Origin: Astropecten irregularis
Taxonomy: Eukaryota > Echinodermata > Asteroidea > Paxillosida > Astropectinidae
Direction: 5' to 3'
NCBI GenBank assembly: GCA_963971285.1
Contig: OZ020252.1
Location: 9,647,662-9,711,661, forward strand
Length of the DNA: 64,000 nt
Made by a program: the position numbers and the translations under genes
Part shown: positions 1 to 11,251 of the stretch, in pieces
Layout of the letters: each line of letters starts with the position of its first letter
Position numbering within the stretch: position 1 is the first letter of the stretch
Notes under the pieces: model-generated
The model's database searches: none
What the model was told of the DNA's origin: nothing
What the model saw: only the letters and a program-made list of their open reading frames with translations

Positions 1-541
1 TACACAACGTAGACAGCTCAAACATGTTGAAGGTCACTTTATGATAATAGAGAATGACAGGCGCAATTTGCCGAGCTAATCTGAGGATTATGTCTGCAGA
101 TGTTACCGTTCTGAACATTTTCCTTCCAGTTTTCTTTTTAATTCATCAGACGCGTGAGCAGCTGGTGTCCGGGTTGAAATTCTTTTGAACTTTGTCCACC
201 ATTTCAATTCCTCTTGAGTGATTATTATCATTTTAGAATTCTCAGTGACATTCTGACTGGTCGTATAACTTGTTTATTTTAACGTAAAAAATATCAATTT
301 CAATATAAATATCAAATAAAGATATGCCTACTCGTTATAATCCAAACGCCAAACTGTCATTGTAAAAAATTGCTCAGTTGAGGGTCATGTCATCTAACTG
401 CTAAGCAGGTCGACTGCATTCTTACGTTATTAGTGTCGACTTCCTTTGAATCGTGGGTTTTATTTCCTGAAACCTGCAATTCTACACAGTATTTACTCCA
501 TGAGGGAAAATGTTACAAGTAGCACATAAACGTGCTCTGAA
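1..541. other. Non-coding, nothing recognised
   Basis: AT-rich sequence with no long reading frame, no inverted repeat and no recognisable repeat-family member. It ends at the TTAA target of the first MITE copy. Confidence 0.5.
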
Positions 542-545
542 TTAA

Positions 546-860
546 AGGTAATATCATACTTTGGTTTTTGTCAAAGAAATACAGATCCATGGGCAAAAAT
601 ATCAAGAAAGATATAGCAACAGTCATCTGTGAAAATTTCAGTCCTATACGTTGCTCACTTTTTGAGAAAACAGTGAAAACGGCCACAATATTTCTTAAGT
701 CTTTTCTCTTTTATTTTGGTCACAGGATAAACTGTACAGCATTTCAGGCAGAAAAATGTTAACGGTATGTTTCTACCAGCACCATCTTAATACCATGTAA
801 GTTATAGGTAAATCTGTGAACATTTCTGTCTCGGTATGCTACCAAAGTATGATACTACCT
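546..860 (-). mobile_element. TTAA foldback MITE, copy 1
   Basis: Full-length copy flanked by TTAA at 542-545 and 861-864. Terminal inverted repeats start AGGTAATATCATACTTTGG and end in GATACTACCT. I call the orientation in which TACTTTGGTAAGAAACC comes first plus; this copy is minus. A TTAA target is typical of the piggyBac superfamily, but there is no transposase and the ends lack the usual CCC start, so the superfamily is an inference. Confidence 0.85.
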
Positions 861-864
861 TTAA

Positions 865-1953
865 TACTATAGTAGGTATATAGCAATATTTCATTATATT
901 CGCTTTTTTAGGTTACCAACGCGTCCATTATAATAGTATTAATAATAATCAACAGTTTTAATAGAGCACATATTACGTTGCGGGGCAAGTCTCTATGCGC
1001 TTAAGAAGGGTAGAAAACAAAGTAACACAAGATGCTGTACAAAGTTCAAGAAAATTGTAAGAAATTTTTTAGATAAGTAGGTCTAGGTATTAAAATTAGA
1101 TTTTAAGCTGTGTATTGAATATATGGACCTCATAGAAGCTGAAATACAATTGTCTAATATAATTCGTCTATTTACATAGAAAATAGTAGTTCATAGGATG
1201 TATGATCAGGAATGTTGACTGAGAATGGGTATGATTTGGGCTATATTGCCCACCAGCTGAATATACTTTGACAGACCTGGGGGCCGGTTCATCCACGAAC
1301 GTGACGCGTCTGCAAAACGATTTCGTGATCAGACGGTGTGAAAGCAAACAAACATAGCAGCGTGGAAACAATACGAAGAGTACCCCACACCAAGGCCACA
1401 TAGAAACACACACACAACAGCCGTCAACATAAGCCTCGCTTGCATTGAGCCTTTAAGCTTATGTCCTTCATGTTACATAATGAAAAACCCTAGCAAGGTT
1501 AGACTACTTAAGCAACATTATTAATTTATGATAATGAGCGTCATGCAACTTTCAACGGCTAAAAAAGAAATACACATGTACCCATAAAGTTTACTGTGAC
1601 CGATATTTAGGCATTAGAAAGCACTGAATTTAATTAAGTAGGTCCTATTTTGCGGTTTCTCATTTTGAGGTATTTTAGTAAACCAACAAAAAAGGAAAGA
1701 AAAGAAAAGGAAGAACGACCTCGATCATAGATTTCTGTTTAAAATGGGCTGCCCACCTGATTACGTGCACATGTTGTCGTATTATTTGATTTGTGCGATG
1801 TTTGCAGTACATTTTTATTTCGCAGAATCCTTGGGCGTTGTTTGTTTCTTTCTTTTCGTTGATTGTTGCCGGTGAGGGCGCTCTCTCATTTGTTTAGTCA
1901 CTTGTCTTGTGCGAAATATTATCATGACAGCAATTATCAATTGGAATCAAAAG
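865..1953. other. Non-coding, nothing firm
   Basis: AT-rich non-coding DNA. A GC-richer patch near 1270-1400 has no convincing reading frame, and the short open frames lack coding character. Confidence 0.4.
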
Positions 1954-1957
1954 TTAA

Positions 1958-2312
1958 AGGTAATATCATACTTTGGTTTTTTATCAAAGAAATACAGATT
2001 CATGGGCAAAAATATCAAGGAAGATACAGTAACAGTCGTCTGTGAAAATAAGCCCATGACGGTGACCACTTTTGAGAAAACAGTGTAAAACAGCCACAGT
2101 ATTTCTTAAGTGTTTTCTCTTTTATTTTTGATCTTTTAAAATATCAAAAAGATTTTCGGTCGTTGTTTTACTAATTTCCGGATAAATACACCATTTCAGG
2201 CGGAAGAATTTTAACGGTATGTTTCTATCACCACCATCTTCATACCCTGTAAGTTATGGGTAAATCTGTGAACATTTCTGTTTTGGTATCTTACCAAAGT
2301 ATGATACTACCT
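1958..2312 (-). mobile_element. TTAA foldback MITE, copy 2
   Basis: Complete 355-bp copy between TTAA at 1954-1957 and 2313-2316, in minus orientation. The central self-complementary segment (TTTTAAAATATCAAAAAG) is preserved. Confidence 0.88.
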
Positions 2313-2316
2313 TTAA

Positions 2317-2707
2317 ATATATTGGGTGCACACCAGCACGTTCACTGAGTCATGTGCTTTTCTGTTGAATTCTAGAAGAGTTTATCACTTGTACCGTTTG
2401 TATTTTACCTAATTTATGATTCTAGAATATTAATCCATGCGTTTTTGCAATACTGATTTTGCTTGATCCTAATCGTGCACCTCTTGACAATCACAGTTGC
2501 GCCCTCTGTGGTTCAAATGAAGTTATATTGACTTCATTGAAACGCAAGAGGGCGTGCTCTTTCTTACGCGGAACGAAAACTGGAGCTGCATGTTATGTTA
2601 GGACGAGGTCTACATGAATGTGATTTGATCTACCTCCATGCTTAAGATGCAAACATTCCTCTCATTTTCAGTAAATGTTCATCAGGCAATCTTGAGATTT
2701 ACTATTC
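2317..2707. other. Non-coding spacer
   Basis: No gene or repeat seen in this interval between two MITE copies. Confidence 0.4.
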
Positions 2708-2711
2708 TTAA

Positions 2712-3074
2712 ATGTAGTATCATACTTTGGTTTTTGTTAAAGAAATACAGATTCATGGGCGAAAATATCAAGGACGATACAGTAATAGTCATCTGTGAAA
2801 ATTTCAGTCCCATACGGTGTCCACTTTTTGAGAAAACAGTGAAAAACAGCCGCAGTATTTCTTACGTCTTTTCTCTTTTATTTTTGATCTTTTAAAAGAT
2901 CAAAAAGATTTTCGGTCATTGTTTTACTAATTTCTGGATAAATACACCATTTCAGGCGGAACAATTTTAACGGTATGTTTCTACCATCACCATCTTCATA
3001 CCCTGTAAGTTATACGTAAATCTGTGAACATTTCTGTTTTGGTTTCTTACCAAAGTATGATACTGCATGTACCT
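2712..3074 (-). mobile_element. TTAA foldback MITE, copy 3
   Basis: Complete copy between TTAA at 2708-2711 and 3075-3078, in minus orientation. The right terminal repeat is altered by a few extra bases (GATACTGCATGTACCT). Confidence 0.85.
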
Positions 3075-3078
3075 TTAA

Positions 3079-3775
3079 GCAGACGAATACCGGTGTTTTG
3101 TTCAATAGGTTGACAAGAAGGCTAGTATGATCATAAATTCATCTTACATCGGCAGATGTTAGGAGCATCCGCATCTCATTGTGTACAGGTGTGACAACCG
3201 GAAACGCTTGAATGAAGAGCGCTTCCCATGGAAACAGTCCACCCTATACTATGCACGACCGACACGTTGCCACTGCTTGAAACAAATTTCAAGGTTTTGC
3301 CGAACAGCGTAGCCACCTGAGAAAATAAATCTGAAAAATTCACTAGACGTTTACAGCTGGCTGTGTAACAATTTACGGAGACTTGAAACAAATTTGAGAA
3401 TGGTAGACCTTGATCTTGAAAACAAAACAAAATTTATATCGAGTAGTTTACATGTTATAGAGTAGCAGTTGTGTATGTAATTATTGATGCATACTGTGCG
3501 ATATACGCCATATCGTGTTGACGTTGGTTGAGAACAGTGTGTGCATGCTGTGTGGGAAATAAACACATTCTTCTTGTGGCGATTTAATGGTAAGTTTCGT
3601 TCATGATTTTAATCCAATAGATATTCTTCTGAATTATCATATTATGAAAACATACAGCTACAACTATCATTAGGCATATACGGTACTATAATTATATACA
3701 CGCCTTTATTTTCTCAACCAGATTTTGTCCAATCTCGGTCGTGTAACCGTTTATGGACTTTTATGGACTAATTAA
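3079..3775. other. Non-coding spacer
   Basis: No convincing gene. A short phrase, TTGAAACAAATTT, occurs twice near 3280 and 3385, with nothing to say it is more than a chance or decayed duplication. Confidence 0.4.
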
Positions 3776-3851
3776 CGTATTACCTCCCTGGTAGATAACT
3801 CAGTATTGGAGTGGATTCGGAGTGCATGTCGTCCTGAGTTGAATAGGCCTA
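3776..3851 (+). repeat. Direct repeat flanking MITE copy 4, left unit
   Basis: About 75 bp (TTACCTCCCTGGTAGATAAC onward, ending TTGAATAGGCCTATT) that recurs on the other side of MITE copy 4 at 4240-4315 with modest divergence. Confidence 0.85.
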
Positions 3852-3855
3852 TTAA

Positions 3856-4231
3856 AGGTAGTATCATACTTTGGGGTTTTTTTTCAAAGAAATACAGATT
3901 CATGGGCACAAATATCAAGACAGATACAGTAACAGTCATCTGTGAAAATGGTGCCCACTGTGAAAATGGTCTCATACGGTGCCCACTTTTTGAGAAAACA
4001 GTGAAAAACAGCCACAGTATTTCTTCAGTCTTTTCTCTTTTATTGTTGATCTTTTAAAAGATCGAAAAGATTTGTGGTTGTTGTTTTACTAATTTCCGGA
4101 TAAATACACCATTTCAGGCGAACAAATTTGAACGGTATGTTTCTACCAGCATCATCTTCATACCCTGTATAAGTTATAGGTAAATCCGTGAACATTTCTG
4201 TTTTGGTTTCTTACCAAAGTATGATACTACC
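3856..4231 (-). mobile_element. TTAA foldback MITE, copy 4
   Basis: Complete copy between TTAA at 3852-3855 and 4232-4235, in minus orientation. It contains a small internal tandem duplication of TGTGAAAATGG (about 3941-3970) and is bracketed by a 75-bp direct repeat. Confidence 0.87.
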
Positions 4232-4239
4232 TTAACTAA

Positions 4240-4315
4240 TGGTTACCTCCCTGATAACTCAGTATTTGAGTGGATTCAGAGTGCATGTCGTGATGACTTG
4301 AATATAGGCCTATTA
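4240..4315 (+). repeat. Direct repeat flanking MITE copy 4, right unit
   Basis: Diverged second copy of 3776-3851, beginning GGTTACCTCCCTGATAACTC and ending GAATATAGGCCTATT. Confidence 0.85.
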
Positions 4316-4666
4316 TCTTAAATACAATTAATACGGGACCCCTGTAATTTGGTATCATAGCTATCATGATGCATTCGTTTTACGAATTTCGACAATACAA
4401 TTACAGGCATGTTTACATTCAGGTTATCTGTAATAGAGTTCATAATGTCATAATTAATCAGATAAAAAAAAACATTTAAGGTGGAATTTGGTGTATGTAT
4501 TATACTTAGGTCAGCAGATTTGAATGAAATTAGTATATCATAATCATATTTCCAAGTGGTTTCGTGTTGATCAAGAGTCCAAAAGCCATATTATGATTCA
4601 GTATGATGTGGGCATGGTACCGAGCCGTCTATTCTAGAGTATGTGATTCGATAGAACACTACTATA

Positions 4667-5099
4667 CATGGTGTCCCAGAAGCAACACTGTGTCGGGACC
4701 CATTTTGTTAAAATTAAATTGTTTATCACTTCAAGATTCAGGTATGTGATACAACCATGTCTTGGCTATCACCATGTAGAATTTGAGCATATTGGGACTG
4801 AAATTGGCGAAAATATGACCAATTGAAAGAGTACTTACTAAAAACAAATTTGCCAGGATAACACGCAGAGTGGTCAATACGCACATAATGTGTATGAAAG
4901 AAAGATGAAAATCGGGTTTTGAGGTTAGGTAATTCAGTCTTAGTTTTTTCAATCAATTTTGGTCAAATTTGGCTCAAATTCTACATGGTGATAGCCAAAA
5001 CATGGCTGTATCACATAACTGAATCTTGAAGTGATAAACAGTTTAATTTTCATATAACAGTTCTCGACACAAGTGTTGCGTTTTGTGGGGGACACCCTG
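4667..5099. mobile_element. TA-flanked foldback element, copy 1 (mariner-like ends)
   Basis: About 430 bp bounded by TA. The ends are CATGGTGTCCC and GGGACACCCTG. Long inner arms are inverted: TTGTTTATCACTTCAAGATT near 4720 pairs with the segment near 5015, and the blocks around CATGTCTTGGCTATCACC pair with each other. There is no coding capacity. The TA target and CAGGGTGTCCC-type ends resemble Tc1/mariner relatives. Confidence 0.75.
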
Positions 5100-5101
5100 T
5101 A

Positions 5102-5521
5102 CATGTAGAAGCTCTGTGCTGGCGTTCAGAATAATTGTCTTGAAAGTAAATACAGTTTTTTGTGATCACTCGTTTGTATTGAGAGTCAGCAGTGTTAATA
5201 TTGTTGCGTAACAGTGTCAGTTAATTAGGTCTTGTTTTAACTCGACTGCCTACATTGATTTCTTGTCGCACAGGTGTGGCAAGGCTATATTCTAATAGAC
5301 ACCAAATGAGCAACAGTAGGCTCGATCAGGCATGCCGTATTGAGTCGTGTTGTTAGGATCCAAGACAAGGTAAGCCTATTTCAATTTCAATCACTTTTTT
5401 AATCAGCATTGTGTATTGGGTTTCTACCAATTTAAGATATAGACTTACTCATCCTAACTGTATCCTATCGTGAATTTGGTTTGCTTATTTGTTTGTCTAA
5501 TGTTGTTGTTATTGACGTGGT
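5102..5521. other. Non-coding spacer
   Basis: AT-rich DNA with no gene or repeat recognised. Confidence 0.4.
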
Positions 5522-5525
5522 TTAA

Positions 5526-5712
5526 AGGTAGTATCATACTTTGGTAAGAAACCAAATCAGAAATGTTCACAGATTTACCTATAACTTACATGGTATAATG
5601 CAGATAGTGGTGGTAGAAACATACCATTACAATTTATCCGCCTGAAATGGTGTAGGGCCTATTTATCCAGAAATTAATAAAACAACGACCGAAAATCTTT
5701 TTGATCTTTTAC
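5526..5712 (+). mobile_element. TTAA MITE, copy 5, left half only
   Basis: Begins after TTAA at 5522-5525 and follows the family consensus in plus orientation to the central TTTTTGATCTTTTA. The right half is missing. Confidence 0.82.
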
Positions 5713-6201
5713 ATTTTTTCTGAACTCCTAAATAACCGCCATATTGACATGATATGTTTTACATGGTTTTAAATAGGTTTCCCTATACCATTACTTATCA
5801 TGGGTGATTATCAATTTTTTGATGTTCGGTTTTATTGTACAAACATGAGATCGTGTCGGCCATTGTAAATGCGTCGTGTAGTTTATATGAGTTGATGGCA
5901 AGTTGCCTGGATACCGTACATTGGAGAGATTTAGGATCACGGTTTGGGGTTCATGGTTTGGCTTCTACTGTTTTTATCGTTTCGCATGGCTGCTGAATTC
6001 TGAGATTTAGGGAGTTTTGTTGTCGGTCACGAACCATGCAATATTGTGGGAGGAACGTTGAAATACCAAATGTCACCGCTGCTATTTTTATACACGGCAA
6101 TCGCGCTGATGATCACTGAGAGTGGAATGGCCTGTTAATGCTCGATATCTCAGGCGATGTTTCCACTATCCAGTGTCCCTTGGTGAGGATTTAAAGGAAT
6201 G
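5713..6201. other. Non-coding spacer
   Basis: No gene or repeat recognised. It begins where MITE copy 5 breaks off. Confidence 0.4.
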
Positions 6202-6481
6202 ACTATACCTCATAATTATTCACGAGCTAGAGCCGAATTTAAATTGGTCAATTCACCATCATGTGCCAGTGGATCACCAGCGAGTAAGCCGGGGAATCTC
6301 CGAAGGAACTGTTACACATGTAACATCTCACTGCGCATGGAACATTGCACTGCGCATCTATCCTAGTTTGCGGTACGCGTGCGTGAACATCGCCCTACAT
6401 GAAGTTCACGAAAACGGAGTGCGTTTCTGCTGGACTTCTGGACGAAATCGTGGACAATAAGGAATATTTATGAGGTATAGT
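6202..6481. mobile_element. Candidate 280-bp inverted-repeat element
   Basis: The ends are complementary: ACTATACCTCATAATTATT at the left, and TTTATGAGGTATAGT at the right. The interior is GC-richer than its surroundings and has no convincing gene. One copy only in this window, so its identity as a MITE is an inference. Confidence 0.5.
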
Positions 6482-6484
6482 GAA

Positions 6485-6594
6485 ACAAATATCACATGGT
6501 TTGTTTCGGGTGGACAGTCGATTCTAGCTTCCCTCAGTGTTGGAAGCTAAAAGCTAGGAATTGACAGTCCACACTCAAACTATGTGATATTTGT
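6485..6594. repeat. Long hairpin (inverted repeat)
   Basis: Arms of about 45 bp: 6485-6530 starts ACAAATATCACATGGTTTG, and 6551-6594 ends CTATGTGATATTTGT. The 20-nt loop forms its own small hairpin (AGCTTCC...GGAAGCT). Confidence 0.85.
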
Positions 6595-6596
6595 AT

Positions 6597-6932
6597 ACTA
6601 TCATACTTTGGTATATAGGAAACCAAAGATTTGCCTATGACTTACAGGGTATAAAGATGGCGATGGTAGAAACAAACCGTTACCTTTGTTATTGCCTGAA
6701 ATGCTGTATTTATCCAGAAAAGAGTAAATGACCAAAAACATTTTTGATCTTTTAAAGATAAAAATAACGGTGAAAAGTTTGGATGTTTTTAAATGCTGTG
6801 GGCGTTTTTCACTGTTTTTTCAAAAGGGGTATGGGACTGAAAATTTCACTGAATGACTGTTACTGCATCAAGTTCCTTGATATTTTTTGCACATGGATGT
6901 GGATTTCTTTGACAAAAAGTATGATATTACCT
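6597..6932 (+). mobile_element. TTAA foldback MITE, copy 6
   Basis: Plus-oriented copy ending at TTAA 6933-6936. Its left end is eroded where it meets the hairpin (CTATCATACTTTGG remains). Confidence 0.82.
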
Positions 6933-6974
6933 TTAAGTGAACAATTTTTGCCTCGTGTAGAATATTGGTGAATA

Positions 6975-7101
6975 TCGTCCTTCATGTTTTAGTCATATTT
7001 TGCCGCTACTCCTTGGCTGGCGACATTTAATCGACATTTAATCGTCCTTCATGTTTTAGTCATATTTTGCCGCTACTCCTTGGCTGGCGACATTTAATCA
7101 A
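6975..7101 (+). repeat. Tandem duplication of about 62 bp
   Basis: The phrase beginning CGTCCTTCATGTTTTAGTC and ending GGCGACATTTAATC occurs twice head to tail, essentially identical, separated by a short CGACATTTAAT overlap. The near identity points to a recent event. Confidence 0.9.
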
Positions 7102-7816
7102 TTTGAGTTTTAATCAAAATGTTCGGTGCATCTTTCAGAAAATTACCTTTCGAGCTTCATAACCACTGTAACAGAAATCAAGGAGGTTTAGAATGTCTCG
7201 AATAACTCAATGTTCTTTTCATAATTCTATCACTGCCTCTCTTGGACTTTGGCCCGATTTCACACCATCTCATTTCCCCGTATAGGTGTCAGCCACGTCT
7301 TTCTTTTATCTCAGGCTCGACATTATTTAGTTTTGAGATTTGGTAATGTTGACTCCGTTGAGATACATTGTTTCCTTTCTATACGTTCCTCCTTTTCTGT
7401 TAGATATTTTGTCCGGCTCATTTGCAAAGAATTCGACACAAAGAATGAATCAAACTTTGCTGAATTTGATTAGTCGACGACTGTTGCATGATCTGGCTAA
7501 CTCGGGACACTTGGTCTTACAGCTCGCTTGGTCATGTAACTGAAGTTCAGCCCACGGCCATAATGACTGCTGACAGCAACATATGTGTTTCTCCTCATTT
7601 TTGAAGTGGTCCCAATTTTCCACTTTGTTTGCATGTTTGTACATGAAACTGTCAAGTACTGTGACCAGCTGCATACAAATAATTTGAGAGAATTGATTTA
7701 TGTTCTACACATGTATAATTATGTACAAATGAAACAAAAATGCATGCACTGTCTTATGAACAAAACGATGTCCGTGACACCCATACCCAGCAGCTGTTTC
7801 TCGTTTCTCGACACTT
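7102..7816. other. Non-coding spacer
   Basis: No recognisable gene. Open frames of up to about 100 codons here overlap each other on both strands and run into a MITE, so they are not supported. Confidence 0.4.
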
Positions 7817-8111
7817 TTACTTTGGTTTTTGTCAAAGAAATACAGATTCATGGGCAAAAATATCAAGACAGATACAGTAACAGTCATCTGTGAAAATTTC
7901 AGTCACAGTATTTCTCTCTTTTATTTTTTATCTTTGAAAGATCAAAAATAGTTTTGGTCACTGGTTTTACTCTTTTCTGGATAAATACACCATTTCAGGA
8001 AGAACAATTTTAATGGTATGTTTCTACCATCACCATCTTTATACCCTGTAAGTTATAGGTAAATATGTGAAGAGTTCTGTTTCGGTATGATACCAAAGTA
8101 TGATACTACCT
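7817..8111 (-). mobile_element. TTAA MITE, copy 7, left end missing
   Basis: Minus orientation, starting within the terminal repeat (TACTTTGG) and ending at TTAA 8112-8115. It also lacks part of the segment between CATCTGTG and the central palindrome. Confidence 0.82.
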
Positions 8112-8115
8112 TTAA

Positions 8116-8600
8116 CAAACGAAAACAGTCGTCTGATTCTTAATGGAAAATCGTGTGTCCACTCTCTGTAAGTGGCAAATATTTACTAAAAAACAACAAC
8201 TCTCGGTGAATGGGTAACGCGCACGTTGCTGGAATTGTTTCAAAGTGGTGCGACTTTAATTAACTGCCATGGAGACCCACTGTCCATTTCTTGTATGTCG
8301 CTAGTTGGCTCGGTGTTGTGTGAAGCAGTTATCTCCAAGCTCGGTTCGTGTTTGGTCGAGAACTCTTCTTGATTTTACGGTGATGAAAATTACGATCAGT
8401 ACTATTCAACAATCACCGAAAAATGTCGCTCACATCCACGCTTGAACATCAATTATTATTCCGTGTGTTTTATGGTGTCTTCGAGACATAGCAGGTGAGT
8501 GGTGTGTGGTTAATGTCACTTGTGGTTGAGCTTGAAGCATATGGTTTGTCGAAGAGAGATGAAACAAAAACATCGCGTTAACATACCATTTTGAAGAAGC
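8116..8600. other. Non-coding spacer
   Basis: No gene or repeat recognised. Confidence 0.4.
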
Positions 8601-8841
8601 AGCCTTTCTCAAAGCTCGGCTCCGGCTCAGGATCCGGCTTCGTCTTTGAAATCCAAATGCTGAAAATATAGTTTGTGGTTTTTCATCGAAACTGAAGCTC
8701 TGTATTCTTTTTCATACTACAGAATCTACTTTCGAATCGCAACCAAAAACCTCTTTTTTGATTCCCGTAAAATAGATTCACGAAATGGAGCCGGAGCCGG
8801 AGCCTGAGCCAGAGCCAGGGCCGAGCTTTGAGAAAGGCCCT
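8601..8841. mobile_element. GGGCCTTTCTCAAAGC element, copy 1
   Basis: About 240 bp with terminal inverted repeats: left GCCTTTCTCAAAGCTCGGCT, right its complement ending GAGAAAGGCCC. The arms carry a GGCTCC/GAGCCG hexamer run. No gene. Further copies lie at 11252, 51437 and (subfamily) 57036. Confidence 0.85.
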
Positions 8842-9242
8842 AGGTATTCTGTGGGCCAGCCATATTCGGTCATATTTTGGTGAATAGCTATCGGTCATCT
8901 GTAGGACTGTTACGTGCTTGATTTTATGATCGCCGTGGCTAAGGAACTTAGGATGAAATTATTGGTCTGCAGGTAGCGACGGTAAATGATCATGAAAACA
9001 CGACTCTGCTTTTGTTTGGGATCGTTCGGGGCACTGCGCAGTGTCCATGTGTCTTGAATCTTCGAAGCATTCGATGGACGTTTTCCATGTGTTCACGCGC
9101 CGTTTTGGATACTGTGTATAATTGGTCTCGGTATAAAATTTTGAGGCAGCGAGGAGTAGGTAGAAACATTGAGGAATAAGAAGGATTCTCATGATTTATG
9201 AGAAGTTAAAGGATAGTGCTCCGAGGTGTGTTCTTCCAGTTC
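8842..9242. other. Non-coding spacer
   Basis: No gene or repeat recognised. Confidence 0.4.
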
Positions 9243-9246
9243 TTAA

Positions 9247-9785
9247 AGGCAGTATCATACTTTGGTAGCATACCGAAATAGAAATCTTCACCGTGAGATT
9301 TACCTATAACTTACAGGGTGTACAGGTGGTGATGGTTGCAACATACCGTTAAAACATTTCTGCCTGAAATGCTGTATTTATCAAGAAAAGAGTAAAACCA
9401 ATGACCAAAATTATTTTTGATCTTTTAAAGATCAAAAATAAAAGAGAAAAGCTTTTGTCAAAGAAATACAGATTCATGGGCAAAAATATCAAAAAAGATA
9501 CAGTGACAATCATCTGTGAAATTTCCAGTCCCATACGGTGCCGACCTTTTGATAAAACAGTGAAACGCCCACGTAATTTGTTAAATCTTTTCACCGTTAT
9601 TTTTTTATATTTTAAAGATAAAAAATATTTTCGGTCGTTGTTTTACTAATTTCTGGATAAATACACAATTTCAGCAAGAAACATTTTAACGGTATGTTTT
9701 TACCAGCACCATCTTTATACCATGTAAGTTTTGTAAATCTGTGAACATGTCTGTTTTGGTTTCTTACCAAGGTATGACACTACCT
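9247..9785. mobile_element. Composite of two TTAA MITEs (copies 8a and 8b)
   Basis: Starts after TTAA 9243-9246 in plus orientation. At about 9450 it switches inside the central palindrome region to the left end of a minus-oriented copy (TTTTGTCAAAGAAATACAG), and it runs to TTAA 9786-9789. The result is two half-to-whole copies fused head to head, about 540 bp long instead of about 350. Confidence 0.82.
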
Positions 9786-9789
9786 TTAA

Positions 9790-10211
9790 CAATTACAGTA
9801 CTTGAATCCAATGTCATGATTCTACCTAGGTGCAATTTTGCAAGTGTTGTATAGGTCGTAATAACGAACGAATCATATGATGACATTATTTTGTAATGCA
9901 ATGGAGTATTTTGTATTTTCTTTCCATATTCTGTCTACAGGTTGCCCACTGCTTGAAATGGGAGCAGAGTGCCACACTATAGGTCGATACATTTGTAAAC
10001 ACTGCGCTAAGCATCGTTTCTGGAGATGAGTGGAACGGCTTAGCTTTATAGACGATGACGAACCACGGGAATAAATGTTCTGGACGCCAGAGAGTGTTGA
10101 GATCTGTTGCTCGGCAAGATCTTCCAAGTGCAATGATTTCTAAAGAAGACATTCCTGAAGTGAGGATGTAGCCTAATATTGATGTGTTTTCTATTTCATG
10201 AGTTGTAAAAA
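9790..10211. other. Possible leader region of the 10212 gene
   Basis: GC content rises from about 9930. CTGTCTACAG at about 9940 would serve as a splice acceptor. No open frame continues into the gene, because TAA lies in frame just before its ATG, so any transcribed part is untranslated. Confidence 0.3.
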
Positions 10212-11117
10212 ATGGATACCGTCATTACGGGAAGAAATGGACATGAACATGGTGAACATCTCAATAAAGTGACATCTGTCAAAGGATCGTCGTTGGCAGC
10301 GGGCGAGTCGCATTGCTCGACGGGGTACCAATGCTCAATCTCCCCATCCATTGCCGACGGGCATCACGGTCGCCCAAGCACTCCGCTAGAAGTGGTCGCA
10401 GGCAACCCTTTGCGTATAAAACAGAATGAAAAGCCACCAGAGGTAGATGGTTACTCGACGTTGACGAGGAGGTTCCTGGAGCCTACCAGTGATGACGGTA
10501 GGGCTCCCCGTCGGCCGATGGGCCTGCGCCTGCCATCGACTCGCTTGACGGTGTACCCTCAGCGGGACGTGGCCGGCTCGTGGAAAGGGAAGAGAGACTT
10601 CTCCCTCCCCAGGTTGGACGTCCTGAAAGTTCAGGTCGAGTCTCAATGGGCCAACAATGAGAGACACGACAACAAGACCAGGCCATTGCCAATGCCCGTG
10701 CGAGTTTGGTCCGGTCCGTCCGACCTTGTACGCACCCAGAGTGCGGACTCGTACTTCCATCATGGCTTCCGACCCTCCAAACAACAAAAGGGCGCGTTTC
10801 ACTCCCGTGAGCAGATGGAAAGAGCGTTTAGTACGCACATCAAGTCGTACGCAGATCCGTCGTCACCGCGACGTAGACCCAATACAGTCGGTTCATCACC
10901 AGCCGCAGCGTCCCCATCGCTACAGCTGCATAGCGCCCCCTGTCGGGAGAGGATAGTTCGCAAGTCACCACCGTGGAAGTCGTTGATGAACAGACGTACT
11001 CGCGGTGTCAGGGCCACCAAAGCCAGCCTGTGTCCCTTTCACTGTCGATGCTGTTTCGCTGAGGTCAATGACATTCAAGGAAGCCATGTCTACAAGATGG
11101 ACCTTGGTACTTTGTAA
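10212..11117 (+). CDS. Hypothetical protein, 301 aa, single open exon
   Basis: I do not recognise this protein. The ATG has A at -3 and G at +4, and an in-frame TAA lies two codons upstream (10206-10208), so the start is well fixed within this exon. The frame is open to a TAA at 11115-11117, and codon third positions are G/C-rich compared with the flanking AT-rich DNA, which argues for real coding. The protein is basic and rich in Ser, Arg, Pro and His, and probably mostly disordered. There is no signal peptide, membrane segment or known motif; a small Cys cluster (residues about 275-285) lies near the C-terminus. No strong splice donor is visible, so it may be intronless, and AATAAA at 11753-11758 could be its poly(A) signal. 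The C-terminal 40 residues are the least certain, as they could be read-through past an unrecognised donor. Confidence 0.65.
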   Translation: MDTVITGRNGHEHGEHLNKVTSVKGSSLAAGESHCSTGYQCSISPSIADGHHGRPSTPLEVVAGNPLRIKQNEKPPEVDGYSTLTRRFLEPTSDDGRAPRRPMGLRLPSTRLTVYPQRDVAGSWKGKRDFSLPRLDVLKVQVESQWANNERHDNKTRPLPMPVRVWSGPSDLVRTQSADSYFHHGFRPSKQQKGAFHSREQMERAFSTHIKSYADPSSPRRRPNTVGSSPAAASPSLQLHSAPCRERIVRKSPPWKSLMNRRTRGVRATKASLCPFHCRCCFAEVNDIQGSHVYKMDLGTL

Positions 11118-11251
11118 TACCACACTGCATGCTATGTTTATTTGATCCAAATCCCAAGATTCAAATATATATATATATTTTTTTAGAGCAAACCCAGTGC
11201 CTAGTATGTACATGTACAGCCTATAAAATGAACCCCCCTATACTGAAAACC

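Noticed and set aside
6263-6460. 65-codon plus frame in a GC-richer patch
   Set aside because: Lies wholly inside the 280-bp inverted-repeat element; length is expected by chance.
8683-8898. Frame with an alternating WLWLRLRLRL peptide
   Set aside because: Comes from the GGCTCC/GAGCCG hexamer arm of a MITE.
10386-10838. 150-codon minus-strand frame opposite the 301-aa gene
   Set aside because: Antisense shadow in GC3-rich coding DNA; no start context or splice support.
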